Source of the DNA: CAVZRC01 sp963777695
Lineage (GTDB): Bacteria; Planctomycetota; Planctomycetia; Isosphaerales; Isosphaeraceae
Direction: 5' to 3'
Assembly: GCA_963777695.1 (NCBI GenBank)
Contig: CAVZRC010000004.1
Location: forward strand, 682,001-746,000
Length of the DNA: 64,000 nucleotides
Part shown: one piece after another, positions 13,301 to 28,300 of the stretch
Layout: every line of letters starts with the position of its first letter
How positions within the stretch are numbered: the stretch's first letter is position 1
Notes under the pieces: model-generated
Databases searched by the model: none
Told to the model about the DNA's origin: nothing
The model's input: only the letters and a program-made list of their open reading frames with translations
Made by a program: the position numbers and the translations under genes

Positions 13301-16300
13301 ACGTCGAAGCGTACGTCGGCACGGCGACCGGCGACGGTGAGCCCGAGACGACGATCGACGTCACGGGCGATGTGACGATTTCCTCCACGCTGGAGAACGC
13401 GACCACCCAGGCGACGATCGACGGCACCAACATCGGTGGCCTGGCCGCGGTGAGCAACTCGACGACCACCGCCACTCTCACGAGCACCACTGATGCCGAG
13501 GTCGGGTCGAACGTCTCCATCCTCGCGGGCGGCAGCCTGAGCGTTTCGGCGTCGGCGACCCAGTCCACCGAGTCCTCGGTCCAGTCGGTGACCGGCGGCG
13601 CCGTGGCGAGGAGCGGCAGCGGCGCGTCGGCGACCAATGACAGCTCCGTCACCGCCTCGGTCGGCGATGATTCGACGCTCGCCGCCGCCGGCGACGTCTC
13701 GATCACCGCGAAAAACACCACGACCCTGGCCAAGGCGTACATCGACAACAAGTCGGGGGGGATCGTCGTCGATGGCCGTCCCACAAGCACCCTCTCGGTG
13801 AGCGACCCCAGCTCGGCCACGCTGGGGACGGGCGACGCGATCCGATCGAGCGAGGGGGACTTCACCCTCCAGGCGGTCGGCGACGACGAGAACAACCTGG
13901 CCCAGACCTCGGCGGGTGCGGGGGGGCTCGTGCTCTTCGCCAATACCAGCAGCACCGCCACCGCGAGCAACCCGGCCACCGCGACCGTGGGAGTTGATAC
14001 GACTGTCGCCGCCTTCGGCGCCCTGACGGTCCAGGCCGAGACCGACTCGATCACCGAATCCAAGGCCGACGCCGACATCGGCGGGCTCGGGACCAACGTC
14101 ACGGCGACCTCCACGTCAACGGCCACTTCGACCGCGGATGTGAACGTCGACCAGGGCGCGGCGGTCTCCGGCGGCACGGTCAGCCTGCTCGCCGGCCCGC
14201 TCTCGACGTTCGGCCGGACGAACCTGGCCGATCCGACGTCCAGCGCCTCCGACTTCGGCGACGATTCGACCTCCACGGCGAATGTGACCACCGCGTTCTC
14301 CTCGCAGATCTTCGTCGCGGGCGACACGACCATCACCGGCGCCGGCCAGGTCAACCTCACCGCCTCCAACGTCGACGCGTCCTCCACCGCGCATCCGCAT
14401 GCCACCTCGAATGCCGCTGGCGCCGATACCAATGCGAACGCCAATGACTCGGTGAACTTCGGCGCCAGTGTCCTGGTTTCTATCGGCTCGCAGATCGTCG
14501 CGGGGAGTCTCGCCGTGGCGGCGAACATGCAGGTCTTCACCATCGACACGGATGCGCAGACGTCCAAGGACGACATCCACGATGGCGGCAGTGCCACCAA
14601 CACGACGAACATCTCGAATCTCACGAACGCCATCGAGTTCGGCGCCGACGTCACGATCACCGGTGCCGCGCCGTTGCTCCACATCGGTGCGCAGGGCCAG
14701 GTGATCGCGCAGAGCGGGGGCGTCACGTTCCAGCAGGTCGGCTCGAATCTCGTCGTCAATCCGATCGATAACACCAGCACCGGTACGGTCACGTTCACCA
14801 CGGCTGGCGACGGCTCGTTCGACTACCAGAAGAACGACATCGGTGTCGTCGCGTACATCCAGGGCAACCCCACCATCCACTTCAGCCCGACCCTCGGTGC
14901 GGTGGACATCATCAACGATTCCCCTCTGAACCTGGTGGTCTCGGACATCGAAGTCGTGAACCCGTCGCCCAGCCCGTCGGTCAGCGTCTCCTCGCCGGAT
15001 GCCCAAGGCTTCTCCTACACGACGGATACCTCGTCGTCGGTCGGGACGGCGATCCTGATCAGCAATACCTCGTCGAGCAACATCATCCTCGACGGGAGCA
15101 TCGTGAACCCGCTGGGCAGCACGACGATCTCCGACGCGAACTTCGGGCAGACCGTCGGCGGGAGCATCTTCGGGGGCACGAGCGGGCAGAGCATCCAGAC
15201 GGGCCAGCTCACACTGGTCAGCGCGGCGGGGAATATCGGCGGGAGCGGGGGGCGGATCGATGCCCAGCTCGTCCAGTCGTCGAGCGGTTCGCCCTCGTTG
15301 CAGGCATCCGCGGCCGGGGTGGATTATCTGGATATCTCGTCCCTCGATGAGACGAACGACCCATTGGTGGTCACCGGGACGGCGCTGACCGGCACCACGG
15401 TCGACGTGCGGTTCGAGGATGGGGCGACCACCACGACCGGGCAGCCCGCCCCGACGCCGTGGGCGAGCGCGTACGATCTCTCGGGCGTGGACGCCTCGGG
15501 ACAGCTCAACGTCCAGGCCGGGACCTCGACGGCCGTGTCGGTCTCGCTGAGCGGGCCGGGCGATCTGAATGTCGGCACGGTGGCGTCGGCGCTGGGCGAC
15601 GTCTCGCTGACGGCCGCGGGGTCGATCCACCTCGGTACGGTCACGGCGTACTACGGAACCGTGACCCTCGATGCCCAGGGCGGCGCGATCGAGGCGCCGG
15701 CCGGCAACACCACGACCAGCGTGATCGGCGTCAACGTCACGCTCGACGCGTCGGACTTCATCGGCCAGGGCCTCGACGGCGAGGCGCTGCGGATCGACTC
15801 GTCCGCCGCCTTCGCCGGCACCTTCGACGCGAGCACGCCCGGGCCCCTGACGATCGACCAGGTCTCCGGCGACCTGGACCTGGGCACGGTCAGCTCCGGG
15901 GGCCTGGCGACGCTCACCGCGGCCGGGGCGATCATCGACTATGCGTCGGCCTCGGGGGCGGTCGCCCTCTCGGCCTCCGAAGCGATCCTGACGGCCGTCC
16001 ACGGGATCGGGTCGGCCAGCCTGCCGCTCCAGTCCGCGATCCTCTCGCTGACGGCCAACTCGGGCGGCGGCGGGCTCTGGCTGAACGATGCCGGCCCGCT
16101 GACGGTGTCGGCGATCAATGGGTCCGCCGGACTGCGGTCCGGCGGCGACCTCGACGTGACCGCGTCCGGGTTGTTGCTGGTCGATCAGGACGTCTCCGCG
16201 TCGGGGAATGTCACGCTGACCGGGACGGTCCCGGCGGCCAACGGCCAGGTCGTGACCGTGGCGGACGGGGTCACGGTGCAGAGCACCGGCGGCTCGGTGA

Positions 16301-19300
16301 CGCTGCACGGGGCGGGCCTCTCCGGCCAATCGACCGCCGGCGTCGTCACGCTGGCCCCGCTCGCCGTCCTCTCGGCGGCCACGACGGTGGCCCTCGTCGG
16401 CGATTCGCCGGCCGGCAGCGTCATCAACCTGGAAGGCACGGTCGAGGGCGCGGAGTCGGCCTCGATCACGGGCGGCGTGGGCGATGACACGATCAACATC
16501 GACCGGCTGCCGGACGGCGTCCCGATCACGATCGACGGCGGTGGCTACTCCAGTGTCGGGAACACGCTGAACATCACCGGGACCGCCGGGCCCGACACCT
16601 TCAACGTCGCGCCCGGCCACGTGCAGGTCGTGCCGACCGGCGGGCCGTCGGTGACGATCCCCTACGTCAACATCCAGGAGCTGGCGGTCAACTATTCGCA
16701 GGACCCCGTGGTTGCCGACAGCCAGGGGGGCAACGACACTTTCAACGTCACCGGCGCCGGCGCGGCGACGGCCCTTTACGGCGGACCCGGGAACGACGTG
16801 CTGAACCTCCACGCGAGCCGGCAGTCGGGCACCGACATTCTGAGCGCCCCGGTCCGCTTCGTGGGCGGGTCGGGCTCGAATACGGCCAACGTGTTCGGCA
16901 CCGGGACCGGCGACACGTTCGTCATGGCGAACGAGCCGACCCAGGACGGCCAGCACGTCGCGGCGCTGGTCGGCGCCGGGCTGCAATTCACCTACAGCGA
17001 CCCGACCCCGACGTCGCTCCAGTTCAACCTGAATACCGAGGGGGGCAACAGCACGATCGACGTGCTGGGCACGGCCTTCCCGACGGTGATCCAGACCGGC
17101 TCGGGGAACAACACCATCGAGCTGGGCGGCTACGGGCCGGGGGCCGCGGCACCCGTCATTGCGCTCGACGGCACCATGCCGGGCGGCGAGGGCTCGATCT
17201 TCGCCGAGACGACGGCGCTGGCCCAGGCCGTGGACGGCGCGCTGAACTCCGCCAGCAACGCCCTGACTATCACGCCGCCGGAGGCCATCGGCGGCTTCAG
17301 CAACCAGGTCTGGACCGGGTTCCTCCAGGCGATCGACATCGACGGGGGGAGCGGGACCAACACGCTGGGCATCGACGATTCCGGCGATTCGCAGCAGCGC
17401 TATCCGGTCCTGGCCGCGACGACGATCCGCGGCCTCGGCGAGTCGGAGCCGATCGCGTTCGGCGGGATCGCCACGATGGCGGTCGACCTGGGCACGGCCG
17501 ACGACCTGTTGACGGTCGGCGGCACCATCGCCGGGGCGGGGCCCGTCACGGTCAACGCGTCGCGTGGCTCGGCGACGGTGATCGTCCAGGGGACGTCGGC
17601 CCCGCTCGACCTGATCGGCGACTCGACCGCGACGACGGTCGAGGACACGGTCGTCTTCGACGCGATCAACGACCTCGCCTTCGACCCGGCGACGGCGATC
17701 GAGTCGGACGACGAGACGATCGATTTCGGCCAGCCGGTCGACCTGATCACCGGCCAGCAGGTCATCTACGACAACGGCGGCGGCGACAGCGTCGGCGGCC
17801 TGAGCGAGGGCCAGGCCTACTACGTGATCGTCACGCAGCGCCACGACCATCCAGCTCGCGGCGAGTGCCGAGGATGCGGCGTCCGGGATCCCGATCCTGC
17901 TCGACCCGACGACGGCGACCGGGACCGATCACACGCTCGACGCCGGCTCGGACAACGCCTCGATGCCCGATGCGTCGCTCGTTCGACCGCACGGGGGCCC
18001 ACGCCGGCGACGCCGAGCTGACGGGCTTCGGGCCGATCGCGACCGTGGACTTCTCGGGATTCCAGTACGCCGACCTCAACCTCGGCCAGGGGATCAACAC
18101 GCTGACCATCGACGAGGACGTGCCCAACCTCTCGGTCAGCACCGATCAGCAGGTCTTCCTCAACGGCGCGGTCGTGGCGGACGACTCGCACAACCCGGGG
18201 GATAACACGATCGACCTCGATCAGATCGGTTATTCGACCCTCACGGATGTCGGCGACGACATCAACGGCGGGGACGGGCAAAACTCCGTCATCGTCACGA
18301 TTCCGGGGGCGCCGACCGACGCGAGCCAGGTCAACCTGAGCCCCTCCAGCCTCGACGATATCCCCCACAACCTCGATTTCCTCACGCAGCTCAGCCTCTC
18401 GCAGGTGTCGAACCTGGTCGTGGATAACTCCGCCTCCGCGACCGGGGTGGCCTGGGAGGTGAATAACGGCCTCCTGGGAGCGGACCTGCCCGGCTCGTCC
18501 GGCACCGTCGTCAACCTGCTCGATGTCGACGGCGCCTCGACCGTCCAGATCAAGGGCGGCACGGGCGTCAATTCGCTGGCCGTCGAGGACGACGACCCCA
18601 CCGGCGCGACGATCAGCGACAACAGTATCAACTTGATCTCGGGCAAGGTGGTGCTCCAGCCGTCTACCTTCGACACCTACTACAACCTGAGCGACACAGG
18701 CCAGCTCATCAACTTCAGCGGGCTGACGACACCGGCCACCTATTACACCGCCGACCTCGATTCGGGGGCGTTCACGGTCGCCTCGTATGGCCCGGATCTC
18801 GTCATGTCGGGCGTGGTCGCGAGGGGGCGGACGACCGTTAACAAGCTGGACATCCCCAGCAACCTGAGCCTGTATGTCGGCGAGTCCGTCACCGGGCCCG
18901 ATATCTCGGCGGGGACGACCATCGCGCAGATCAACTCGGCGTCCTCGATCGTGCTGAGCCAGCCGGCCACCCAGGCCGGGTCGATGGTCCTGACGTTCGT
19001 CCAGCCCGAGATCCCCGGCGCATTGGTGCCGGCCCAGTCCAGCACCAGTGCCGTGATGACGAGCACGCCGACCGAGTCGCTGACGCTCGAGGCCAATAAC
19101 GGCAATCCGATCGAGAGCGGCCTGTTCACGCTCTACGGCGTCTCGTTGAGCGGGCAAGGCACGGTGACCTTCGACGCGACGACGGCCCAGGGCAAGGCGC
19201 TGCCGAGCGTCTCGTTCACGGTCTCGACGACGGCCGGGTTCCAGTTCTTCCAGTTCCCCACGACCTGGACGGCTCTGGCGAGTGTGACGTGGACCCCCGG

Positions 19301-22300
19301 GACGGTCCTCACGACGAACCTCGTGGCGAGCGATACGTTCTCCTACGTCAGTCCCGGGGCCGAGCCCACGAACGTCAGCTCAAATGACAGCACCCTGCTG
19401 ACCTCGGTCAATTCCTCGACCCTCACGATCAACGGCGCCACCGGGGGCGAGTTCAACGGCACGCCGTGGAGCGCGTATCTTTACCAGGGCATCGCGTATT
19501 TCGACTTCCAGGGCGATCTGAACATCCCGTCGGGCTCCGTGGTCACGATCACCGGGACGTATGCCGTCGAATTCGTGGTCGCCGACAACGTCATCGTCGG
19601 CGACGGCGTGACTTTCGACGCATCGGCGGTCGGACAAACTGAGGGGGCCGGCGGCGGGGCCGGCGGGTACGGCGGCGGCGGCGGCACCGGCGGCAGCGCG
19701 GGCACGGCGGGGCCGGGCGGGCTGACGTACCAGTCAGGAGGCGACGAGACGATCCCGTTATTCATCAACGGGGAAGGGGGAGGCACCGGGGGATACGGAT
19801 TGTCCGGGCACGGCGGCCAGTCGGGCCTGGGCGGCAGCGGCGGCGGTGGCGGTGGCGGCACGGCCGGCTCCGGCGGTAGCTCGCAAGATTCCCAGGAGAC
19901 TCCGGGCACGGGTGGATCCGGAGGAAAGGGCGTCCTCCTCGGGGTCGGCCAGACGGGAATCGGCCAGAACGGCGGCAATGGCAACCCGGCCACAGGGACG
20001 GCCGCCGACGGCGTGAACGGGTTGGGCGGCCAGAATGTGAGCTCGGGCCTCACGCTCTCCGGCGGCGGCGGGGGTGGGGGCGGCGGCGGCGGTGCGGGCG
20101 GGGCCGGCGGCGGCGGCGGCGGCGGTGGCGGCGGCGCCACGTCCAATTCGTACCTGGTGGACGGCGGCACCGGCGGCAAGGGCGGGGCCGGCGGGACCGG
20201 CGGGTCCGGCGGGAGCGGCGGCGGCGGCGGCGGCGCCTTCGAGATCATGGCGTTCGGGCAACTCGTCACCGGGTCTCCGGGATCGACCGGGGATACCGTT
20301 GACGCCGAGGGCGGCGACGGCTCGGCCGGCATCGGGAGCTCGGGCAATGCCGGTAATGGGGGAGGGTCGGGTTCCAAGGAGGGAAATGCCCAGAGCGGCT
20401 CCGGTGGCATCAGCGGCTCCGGCACGGCGGGCGGGACCGGCGGGGCCGGCGCCGGCGGGGCCGGCGGCACCGTCATCCTCGACGCCTCCGACGTCGAAGG
20501 CGGCACCTCGGCGATCAACGTCTCCGGCGGCGATTCCGCCGGCGGCGGCCGCGTGGTTGACCTCACCAATACCGACCCCGTCGTGACCCTGGGTCGCGGC
20601 GAGTCGTACACGCTCGACATCTCGGCCACCGGGCCATCGTCCGTGACCTCCATCTACGATGTTGAGATCAATTGGGGCGACGGCACGCCGAACGTTCGAC
20701 TGGGGCAACAACACAACTCTACCGTCGCACGCCTATGCCATCGCGGGCGTCTACCAGATCCAGGTCACGGCCTATTTCAGCTACGGACTGGACGGGAGCG
20801 GCTCCGGCTCCGAGGTGGTGGACGTCCTCTCCTCCAATGGCCAGACCAGCGTCAATGGCGGGCTGGTGGTGACCCAGAGCGGCGCCACCTTCACGCCGGT
20901 CGTCTCCGGGAACGGCAGCGAAACGATGATCGGGTCCGGGCCGGTCGGGAGCAATCCCTACGACCAGTCGGCGTCCACGCCGTACATCGCCGGCGTCGCC
21001 CCGACGGGGACCACGACCGACAGCAGCGGGCTCATCGGCGGCGCCGACCTCTTCGGGCTCGTCAGCGGTCTGGTCCAGCAGCAGGGCTCCGCGCTGTCGT
21101 CGATCGACACGATGGTCTCCGACGCGATCAGCAACGCGCCGACCACCGCGCTCGTGGCGGTGATCCGCGAGCACGCACCGACCAGCATGGCCAACTACGC
21201 CGGCGACGACTTCGTGCTCTTCATCAACCTGACCGACGCGACCCTGCCCGGCCCCGAGATCGGGCTATCGTTAACCGCGGCGGCCGGCTTCCTCAAGGCG
21301 CTCGAGTTCGGCGGCGATTCGGTCAACCCGGCCTTCGGCGGGACCGGCCAGTATCAGACGATCACCGGGCTACCGGCCGGCGCCGTCTGGGCGACCCTCG
21401 TCCCGTCGAGCGAGTTCGACCGCCTATGTGGAGGCGTCGCTCGTCGGCTGGCCGACCTCGCTCACGTCGCAATCCGGCGCGGTCCTGGGGGATTCCGCCC
21501 AGCCTTTGAGCGACTCGGGCGTGTACTACATCACCGCCGCGACGCCCGCGACCTCGGTGGGCGCCGCGATCCCGGGCCTCCAGGCGGTCGCGGTCAGCCC
21601 CGACGGCCAGACGGCCTACGCGGTCAACACGTCTCAGAACCTCCTGGTGGTGGCCAACACCGCCGACCTGACGCAGCGGCAGACATTCCAGGACGGCGTG
21701 CAGGGGGTCTCCGGCCTGGCCGGGGCCGTGGCGATGGCCGTCAGCCCGGACGGCAACGCCGTCTACGTCGCCGGGGGCACCGATGGCGAGATCGCGGTCT
21801 TCGCGCGGGCCTCGAACGGCGACCTGACCTTCGAGGGGGCGATCTCCGCCGGGATCGGCGACCTGACCAGCCTGGTGGTCTCCGGGTCGGCCGACAGCTC
21901 GACCGACCTGGTCTTCGTCGGCGGCTCGGGCGGCGTGGCGGCCTTCCAGGGGAATACGACCGGGGCGACCGCCGCGGACCAGCTCCAACCGGTCGCCCAG
22001 GACACCGGGATCGTCGGGATCAGCGACCTGGCCGTCAGCCGCGACGGGACCCTGGTCCTCGCGACCAGCCCCTCCGCCGACGCGGTCTACGTCCTCGACA
22101 GCTCGAGCCTGGCGACGATCGGCTCCTACACCACGGCGTCGGTGACGTCGGCGAGCGGCCTGGCACCATCGGATACGCTGGAGGGCGCCAGCGACGTGGC
22201 GGTCAGCGTCGATGACCAGTTCCTCTTCGTCACCGGCGCGACGAGCGGGACGCTCACGGTCCTGGAGCGAGACCTCGCCACCAACACCTTCACCTGGGTG

Positions 22301-25300
22301 CAGACGCTGGAGGACGGCGTCGAGGGGGCGCGGGGGCTCGCGGATGCGACCGACCTGATCGTCTCGCGCGACGGCCAGTACGTGTACGTCACCAGCGGCG
22401 CGGACAATTCGCTGGCGATCTACGGCATCCAGTCGGACGGGACGCTGATCCGCGACCAGATCCTGACGGGATCGCTCGGCCTGGGCGATCCGGGCGCCCT
22501 GGCCGGCGACGCGGCGGACGACGTCATCTACGTGGCCTCGCAGACGGGCAATGGCCTGGTGGGCGGCGGCCTGGCCTCGTTCGAGCCGGTCCCGCCGGCG
22601 GTCTCGGCCGGGCCGAGCTCGCTCACCGTGAGCTGGAGCGCCATGCAGACGGTCCACCTGACCGTCGGCCCCTATCAGAACACGATCAGCGAGACGAACT
22701 ACGCCACCGTCGGCCCGGGGAGCACGACCCCGGCGACCCTCGACATCACCGCCGGCAACGGCCTGAATACGGTCGATTTGCTCGACGTGGACGGGACGAC
22801 GACCGTGACGACCGGCAGCGGCCAGGATCAGTTCACGGTCGACGCCACGCACACGAAGACGAACCTGACGATCAACGCCGGCGGCGGCAACGACTATGTC
22901 GAGCTGGATCACGCCTCGACCCGAGACGTGATCACGATTAACCTCGGCAACGGCAATAGCACGGCGATGCTCGAAGGGACGGCCTTGCCGCTGCTGTCGA
23001 GCGTCGCGGTCAACGGCGGTACGGGCTACGACACGCTGCTGTTCGACGCCAAGGGCAACCCGATCGTGGCCTACGACAGCTCGGGCAACGTGATCGCCGA
23101 TGACCAGCCGGCGCTGCCGAACGGCGAGATCCAGTCCACTGGCGGCACTTACGCCATCGTCGATTACACGCTGATCTCCAATATCCCCGGCTACGCCGGC
23201 GCGGTGGTCTCCGCGGGCGGGCCGTACACGATCACCGAGGGCCAGGACCAGCCGGTGACCCTCTCCGGGTCGGCCACGCCGGCCACCGATACCACGATCA
23301 TCGGCGAGTCGTGGGACCTCAACGGGGACGGCGTCTTCGGCGACGCCACGGGGCTGGACCCGACGATCACGTGGGACCAGCTCGTCGCGCTCGGGATCGA
23401 CGGGCCGGGCACGTATCGGATCGCGATGCGGGTGGAGAGCGACACCAACACGGTGACCGCCTACGCGACCCTTACGGTCCAGTCGGTCGCCCCGACGGTG
23501 ACGGTCAGCGGCTCGGGGAGCACGACGCTGGGCGTCTCCTATCCGATCGCGTTCTCCGCGACGGAGGTCGCCGGGGTGAACTACGGCGTGACCGGCTGGT
23601 CGATCAACTGGGGCGACGGCACGACCACCGCGTTGCCCGGCGGTGCCACGGCGTCGCAGCACATCTATACCACGCCGGGGTCCTACTCGATCATCGCGAC
23701 CGCGACCGACCCGTACGGCTCGTACTCGGGCAGCACGCCGGTGGTCGTCGCGGCGGGGAGCGACTCGGTCGGCGTCGGGGGTCCGTATGAAATCCAGACC
23801 GGCCAGAGCCTGACCCTGACGGCCGTCGCCGCGGGCACGCCGACCGCGTTCGGGTGGAACCTGACCGGCGACGGCAACTTCTCGGAGGCCACCACGACGA
23901 CCGTGATCTCCGGCAATGGCTCCTCGACCGGCCAGGTGACGCTCTCCTGGGCGGAGTTGCAAGCCCTCGGCCTCGAAGAGGGAACTTACGGCGATGTGCG
24001 CGTCGAGGCCGAGTATGGCGACGGCTCCACGGCCACCTCGGCACCGACGAGCCTGGTGATCGATCCGACGCCGCCGTCGGCGACGTTCACCGGCACCAAC
24101 ACCGTGATCGGCGGATCGAGCTCGGTGTCCTTCACCAATCCGGCCGACCTCTCGAAGGCGCAGCAAGCCGACGGATACACGTACAGCTACGATTTCCTCG
24201 ACAACGGCACCTTCGAGATATCCGGCAGCACCGACCCGACGGCGGCGGTCCCCGCCGACCTGCTGGCCCAGCCCGGATCGTTCGTGGTCCACGGCCGGAT
24301 CACCGCCGAGGACGGGACGTACTCCGACTATTACACCAGCATCACCGTGGGCGACGCGGCCCCGACCGTCTCGGTCGGTCTCGACCAGGCGGTGGCCGCG
24401 GGCACGCCGTTCGTCCTCAGCGGCGTCACGTTCAGCGACCCGGGGTACGCCACGTCGGCCGGCTCGTGGGACTTCACCTCGACGATCGACTGGGGCGACG
24501 GCACGACCAGCGTCGGCACGCTGACCGTGACGCAGGGCTCGGCCGGCGTGCCGACGACCGGCATCGTGACAGGCACTCACCTGTACCGGCCCGACCAGGC
24601 CGACACGGTGACGATCACCGTCATCGACAGCGAGGGCGAGTCGGGATCCGCCTCGTTCCAGGTCACGGTCGGCCACCCGGTCCTGACGCTCTCCGTCGGC
24701 TCCGACCAGACCGTCCCCGTCGGCTCGACGTTCGAGGTGAGCCAGACGACCTTCACCGACACCGCCGCTCCCGACACGGACTCCGCGACAATCGACTGGG
24801 GCGACGGCTCGCCCGTCGAGACCGTGCCGGCGGCGAACATCTCCGAACCCGCCGCGGCCGGCGATCCCGGCACGATCGACGGCGGCCACATCTACGGCGC
24901 CCCCGGCACTTACACGGTGACCGTCTCGGTCGACGACGGCTACGGCGACACGCAGAGCGGTTCCTTCGAGGTCCAGGCGCTCGACGTCGCGCCGACGGTC
25001 GTACCTGGGCCGGATCTCCACCAGTCGCCGGGCGTCCCCGTCTCGCTCACCTCGACGTTCAGCGACCCGGGATTCGCGGCCAACGGCTCCGGCGTGACGT
25101 ATTCCGCCACGATCGACTGGGGCGACGGGACCACCAGCCCCGCCACCGTGACCGTCACCCAGGGCTCGGCGGGCGTCCCGACCGTCGGGACCATCTCGGC
25201 CACTCACACCTACGCCCGCCATGGGAACGACACCATCACCGTGACCGTGACCGACAGCCAGGGCCTCCAGGGCTCGGCCACGCTCAACGCCCTCGACGTC

Positions 25301-28300
25301 CCGCCGACGGTCGTCGCCGGCCCGGACGAAACGGTCAACCAGGGCAGCCCGGTCGATGTCGACGCCACCTTCACGGATCCGGGCTACGAGGTCGGGGCCA
25401 CGACCGCGAGCTACCCGGCGACGATCGATTGGGGCGACGGCACCACCAGCGTCGGAACGGTGACCCTCACGCCGGGCGGGCCGGGCGTCCCGACGGTCGG
25501 CACCATCATGGGGAGCCACGTCTACGACGATGCGGGCCAATACGACGTCACCGTCTCGGTCGCCGACGACGCCGGCGGGACCGCCCAGGGCTCATTCACG
25601 GCCACGGTGCAGGACGTCGGCCCGACGCTCGCGCCGCTGGCCAATCGGACATACGAGGTCAACGATCCGTTCCAGTTCGTGGAGACCTTCACCGAGCCGG
25701 GCATCGACGACCAGGACACCGTCGTCGTCGATTGGGGCGACGGGACCACCACGACGATCACGCCCGACTCCTTCCTCATCGGCAGCTCCGGGACCGAGAC
25801 GCCGCTACTCGTCGAGCCGACCGCGACCAGCCCGGGCAGCATCACCCTCGGCCACGAATACGGCGACGCGGGACCTCACACGGTCTCGATCGCGATCACC
25901 GACGAGGACGGCCTGTCGGATACGGTGTCCGCGCTCTTCTCGGCCAGCACGAACGCGACGACGAGCACGACCTTGACCTCCTCGGCCCCTGGGGATACGT
26001 CGGCTTACGGTCAGCCGGTGACCTTCACCGCCGCGGTCTCGGTCCCCGGTTCCAGTACCTCGACTCCGACGGGGACCGTGACGTTCTTCGACGGGACCGC
26101 GAGCTCGGCCAGCCCGTGCCGTTGGCGTCCGTCGGCGGACTGTCGATGGCCTCGCTGACGTGGGCCGGCCTGACCGCGGGCTCGCACAGCATCACGGCCG
26201 TCTACTCCGGCGACGCCGCCGATCAGGGCAGCACTTCGGCCCCGCTCGTCCAGACGGTCACCAAGGCCGCGACCACGATGGCGGTCACCTCGTCGGCCAG
26301 CCCGGCGGTCTACGGCCAGGCGGTGACCTTCACGGCCACGGTCAGCCTCGGCGGGGCCGGCTCGACCGATATCCCGTACCCGACCGGGACCGTGACGTTC
26401 TCGGACGGCAACACGACTCTCGGCTTCCCGGTGACCTTGAAGACGGTTAACGGCGTGTCGAGCGCAACGCTGACCTGGAGCGGCATGAGCGTCGGGGCCG
26501 CCCACTCGATCCAGGCGATCTACCACGGCAGCTCGAATGTCGCGGCGTCCTCCGGCACGATGACCCAGGTGGTCAACCCGGACGCGACCGTCACCGTCAT
26601 CGGCGCCTCGGCGGGGACGGTGTCGCTCGGCCAGGCGGTCACGCTGACCGCCAGCGTCCAGGCGGCCGCGCCCGGGTCCGGTACGCCCACCGGGACGGTC
26701 AAGTTCATCGATGCGACGACCGGGACGGTCCTCGGCAGCGTCTCGCTCTCCGGAGGGGTCGCCACCCTGAAGACCACCGCCCTGCCCCTCGGCAGCCAGC
26801 TCATCACGGCGACCTTCGCGGGCTCGTCGAGCTTCCTCGGCGGCAGCACCCTCGTCGGCGTGAGCGTCGCCGTGACCGGCAGCGCCAGCGAGGTCGCAAC
26901 CAAGACGTCGGTCACCTCCTCGGCGACTCCCTCGGTCTACGGCCAGTCGGTGCTGTTCACCGCCACGGTGGCGGCGGTCGGCTCCGGAGCGCAGGGGTCT
27001 CCGACCGGAACGGTGGAATTCTTCGACGGGACGGCGCCGATGGGCGCGCCTGTGCCGGTGTCAACGACCGGAGGCGTGACGACGGCCACCCTGTCGTACG
27101 GCGGTTTGCCGGTGTCCTCCGGGAACGCGATCAAGGCCGTCTACAGCGGCGACAGTCAGTACAACGCGAGCTCCGGAGCGATGACCCAGCCGGTGAATCC
27201 GGCGGCGACCACCACCGTGCTCACGGACTCGGCCGCCACCATCGACTTCGGCCTGGTGGAGACCTTCACGGTTCGGGTCTCGGCGACGAGTCCGGGCTCC
27301 GGCATCCCGACAGGTACGGTCAACTTCCGCGAGGCCACGACCGGGATCGACCTCGGCACCGTCGCGCTCTCCGGCGGCGTCGCGACGATGACCACGACGA
27401 TGTTGACCGCCGGCAGCCAGGCCGTGACCGCCACATACGGCGGCGCCACCAGCTTCCTCGCGGGCATCGCCGCCACCGCGACCGTCGCGGTCGTCCCGTC
27501 GATCTACGCCCTCGACCCGACCGCCGCCGGGGCGATCCAGGTCAACGACGGGGCGACCATCACCACGCCCGGCCTGGTCCAGGTCGACTCGAATTCTCCC
27601 GACGCCATCGTGGCCGGCGGCGACGGCCAGGTGAACGCCGCGAAGATCCAGGTAGTCGGCGGGGTCAGCGTGACCGTTGGGGCGGCGCTCGATCCCTCCC
27701 CCACCACGGGGGCCACTTCGATCCCCGACCCGCTCGCCAGCCTGCCCGTCCCGGCCCCGGGCGCCAGCCTCGGGGCGGTGGACCTGACCGGCGACGACAC
27801 GATGACGATCGCGCCGGGCGTCTACAGCGCGATCGGGGTCTCGGGCAACGCCGTCCTCACGCTCGAGCCGGGCGTCTACGTGCTCGATGGCGGCGGGTTG
27901 AGCGTCACCGGCCATGCCTCGGTCAGCGGCACCGGCGTGCTCATCTACAACGCCGGGACCGATTACTCCGGCGGACCGGCGGGCGGCGGCTCCGGCGGAC
28001 CGGTGGGGTCCCCAGGAAGCACGCCCGTCTTCGGAGCCATCACGATCGCCGAGACCGCCACGGTGCAGCTCACGGCCGCAACGACGGGAACCTATGCCGG
28101 CGTGACTATCTTCCAGGCTCGAAACAACACCCAGCCGATCACCGTGGGCGGGACGACCATCGACGGCCTCGGCACGACCATCGACGGCCTCGGCGGCACC
28201 CTCTACGCGCCGGTGGCGACGCTCTCGGTCGCTGAGGCGCATTGGACCCTGACCTCGCTGGTGGTCAACCAGGTCCAGGTGACGGGGACCGGCACGATCG

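Noticed and set aside
19481..20653. Minus-strand proline-rich protein opposite the poly-Gly region.
   Set aside because: It is the complement of Gly codons (GGC to GCC/CCG) and has no independent signal.
14116..25540. Very long open frames on the minus strand opposite the giant gene (for example about 1,240 and 1,390 codons).
   Set aside because: They are Arg/Asp/Gly-rich shadows of a high-GC gene with few stops. The plus strand carries the domains.
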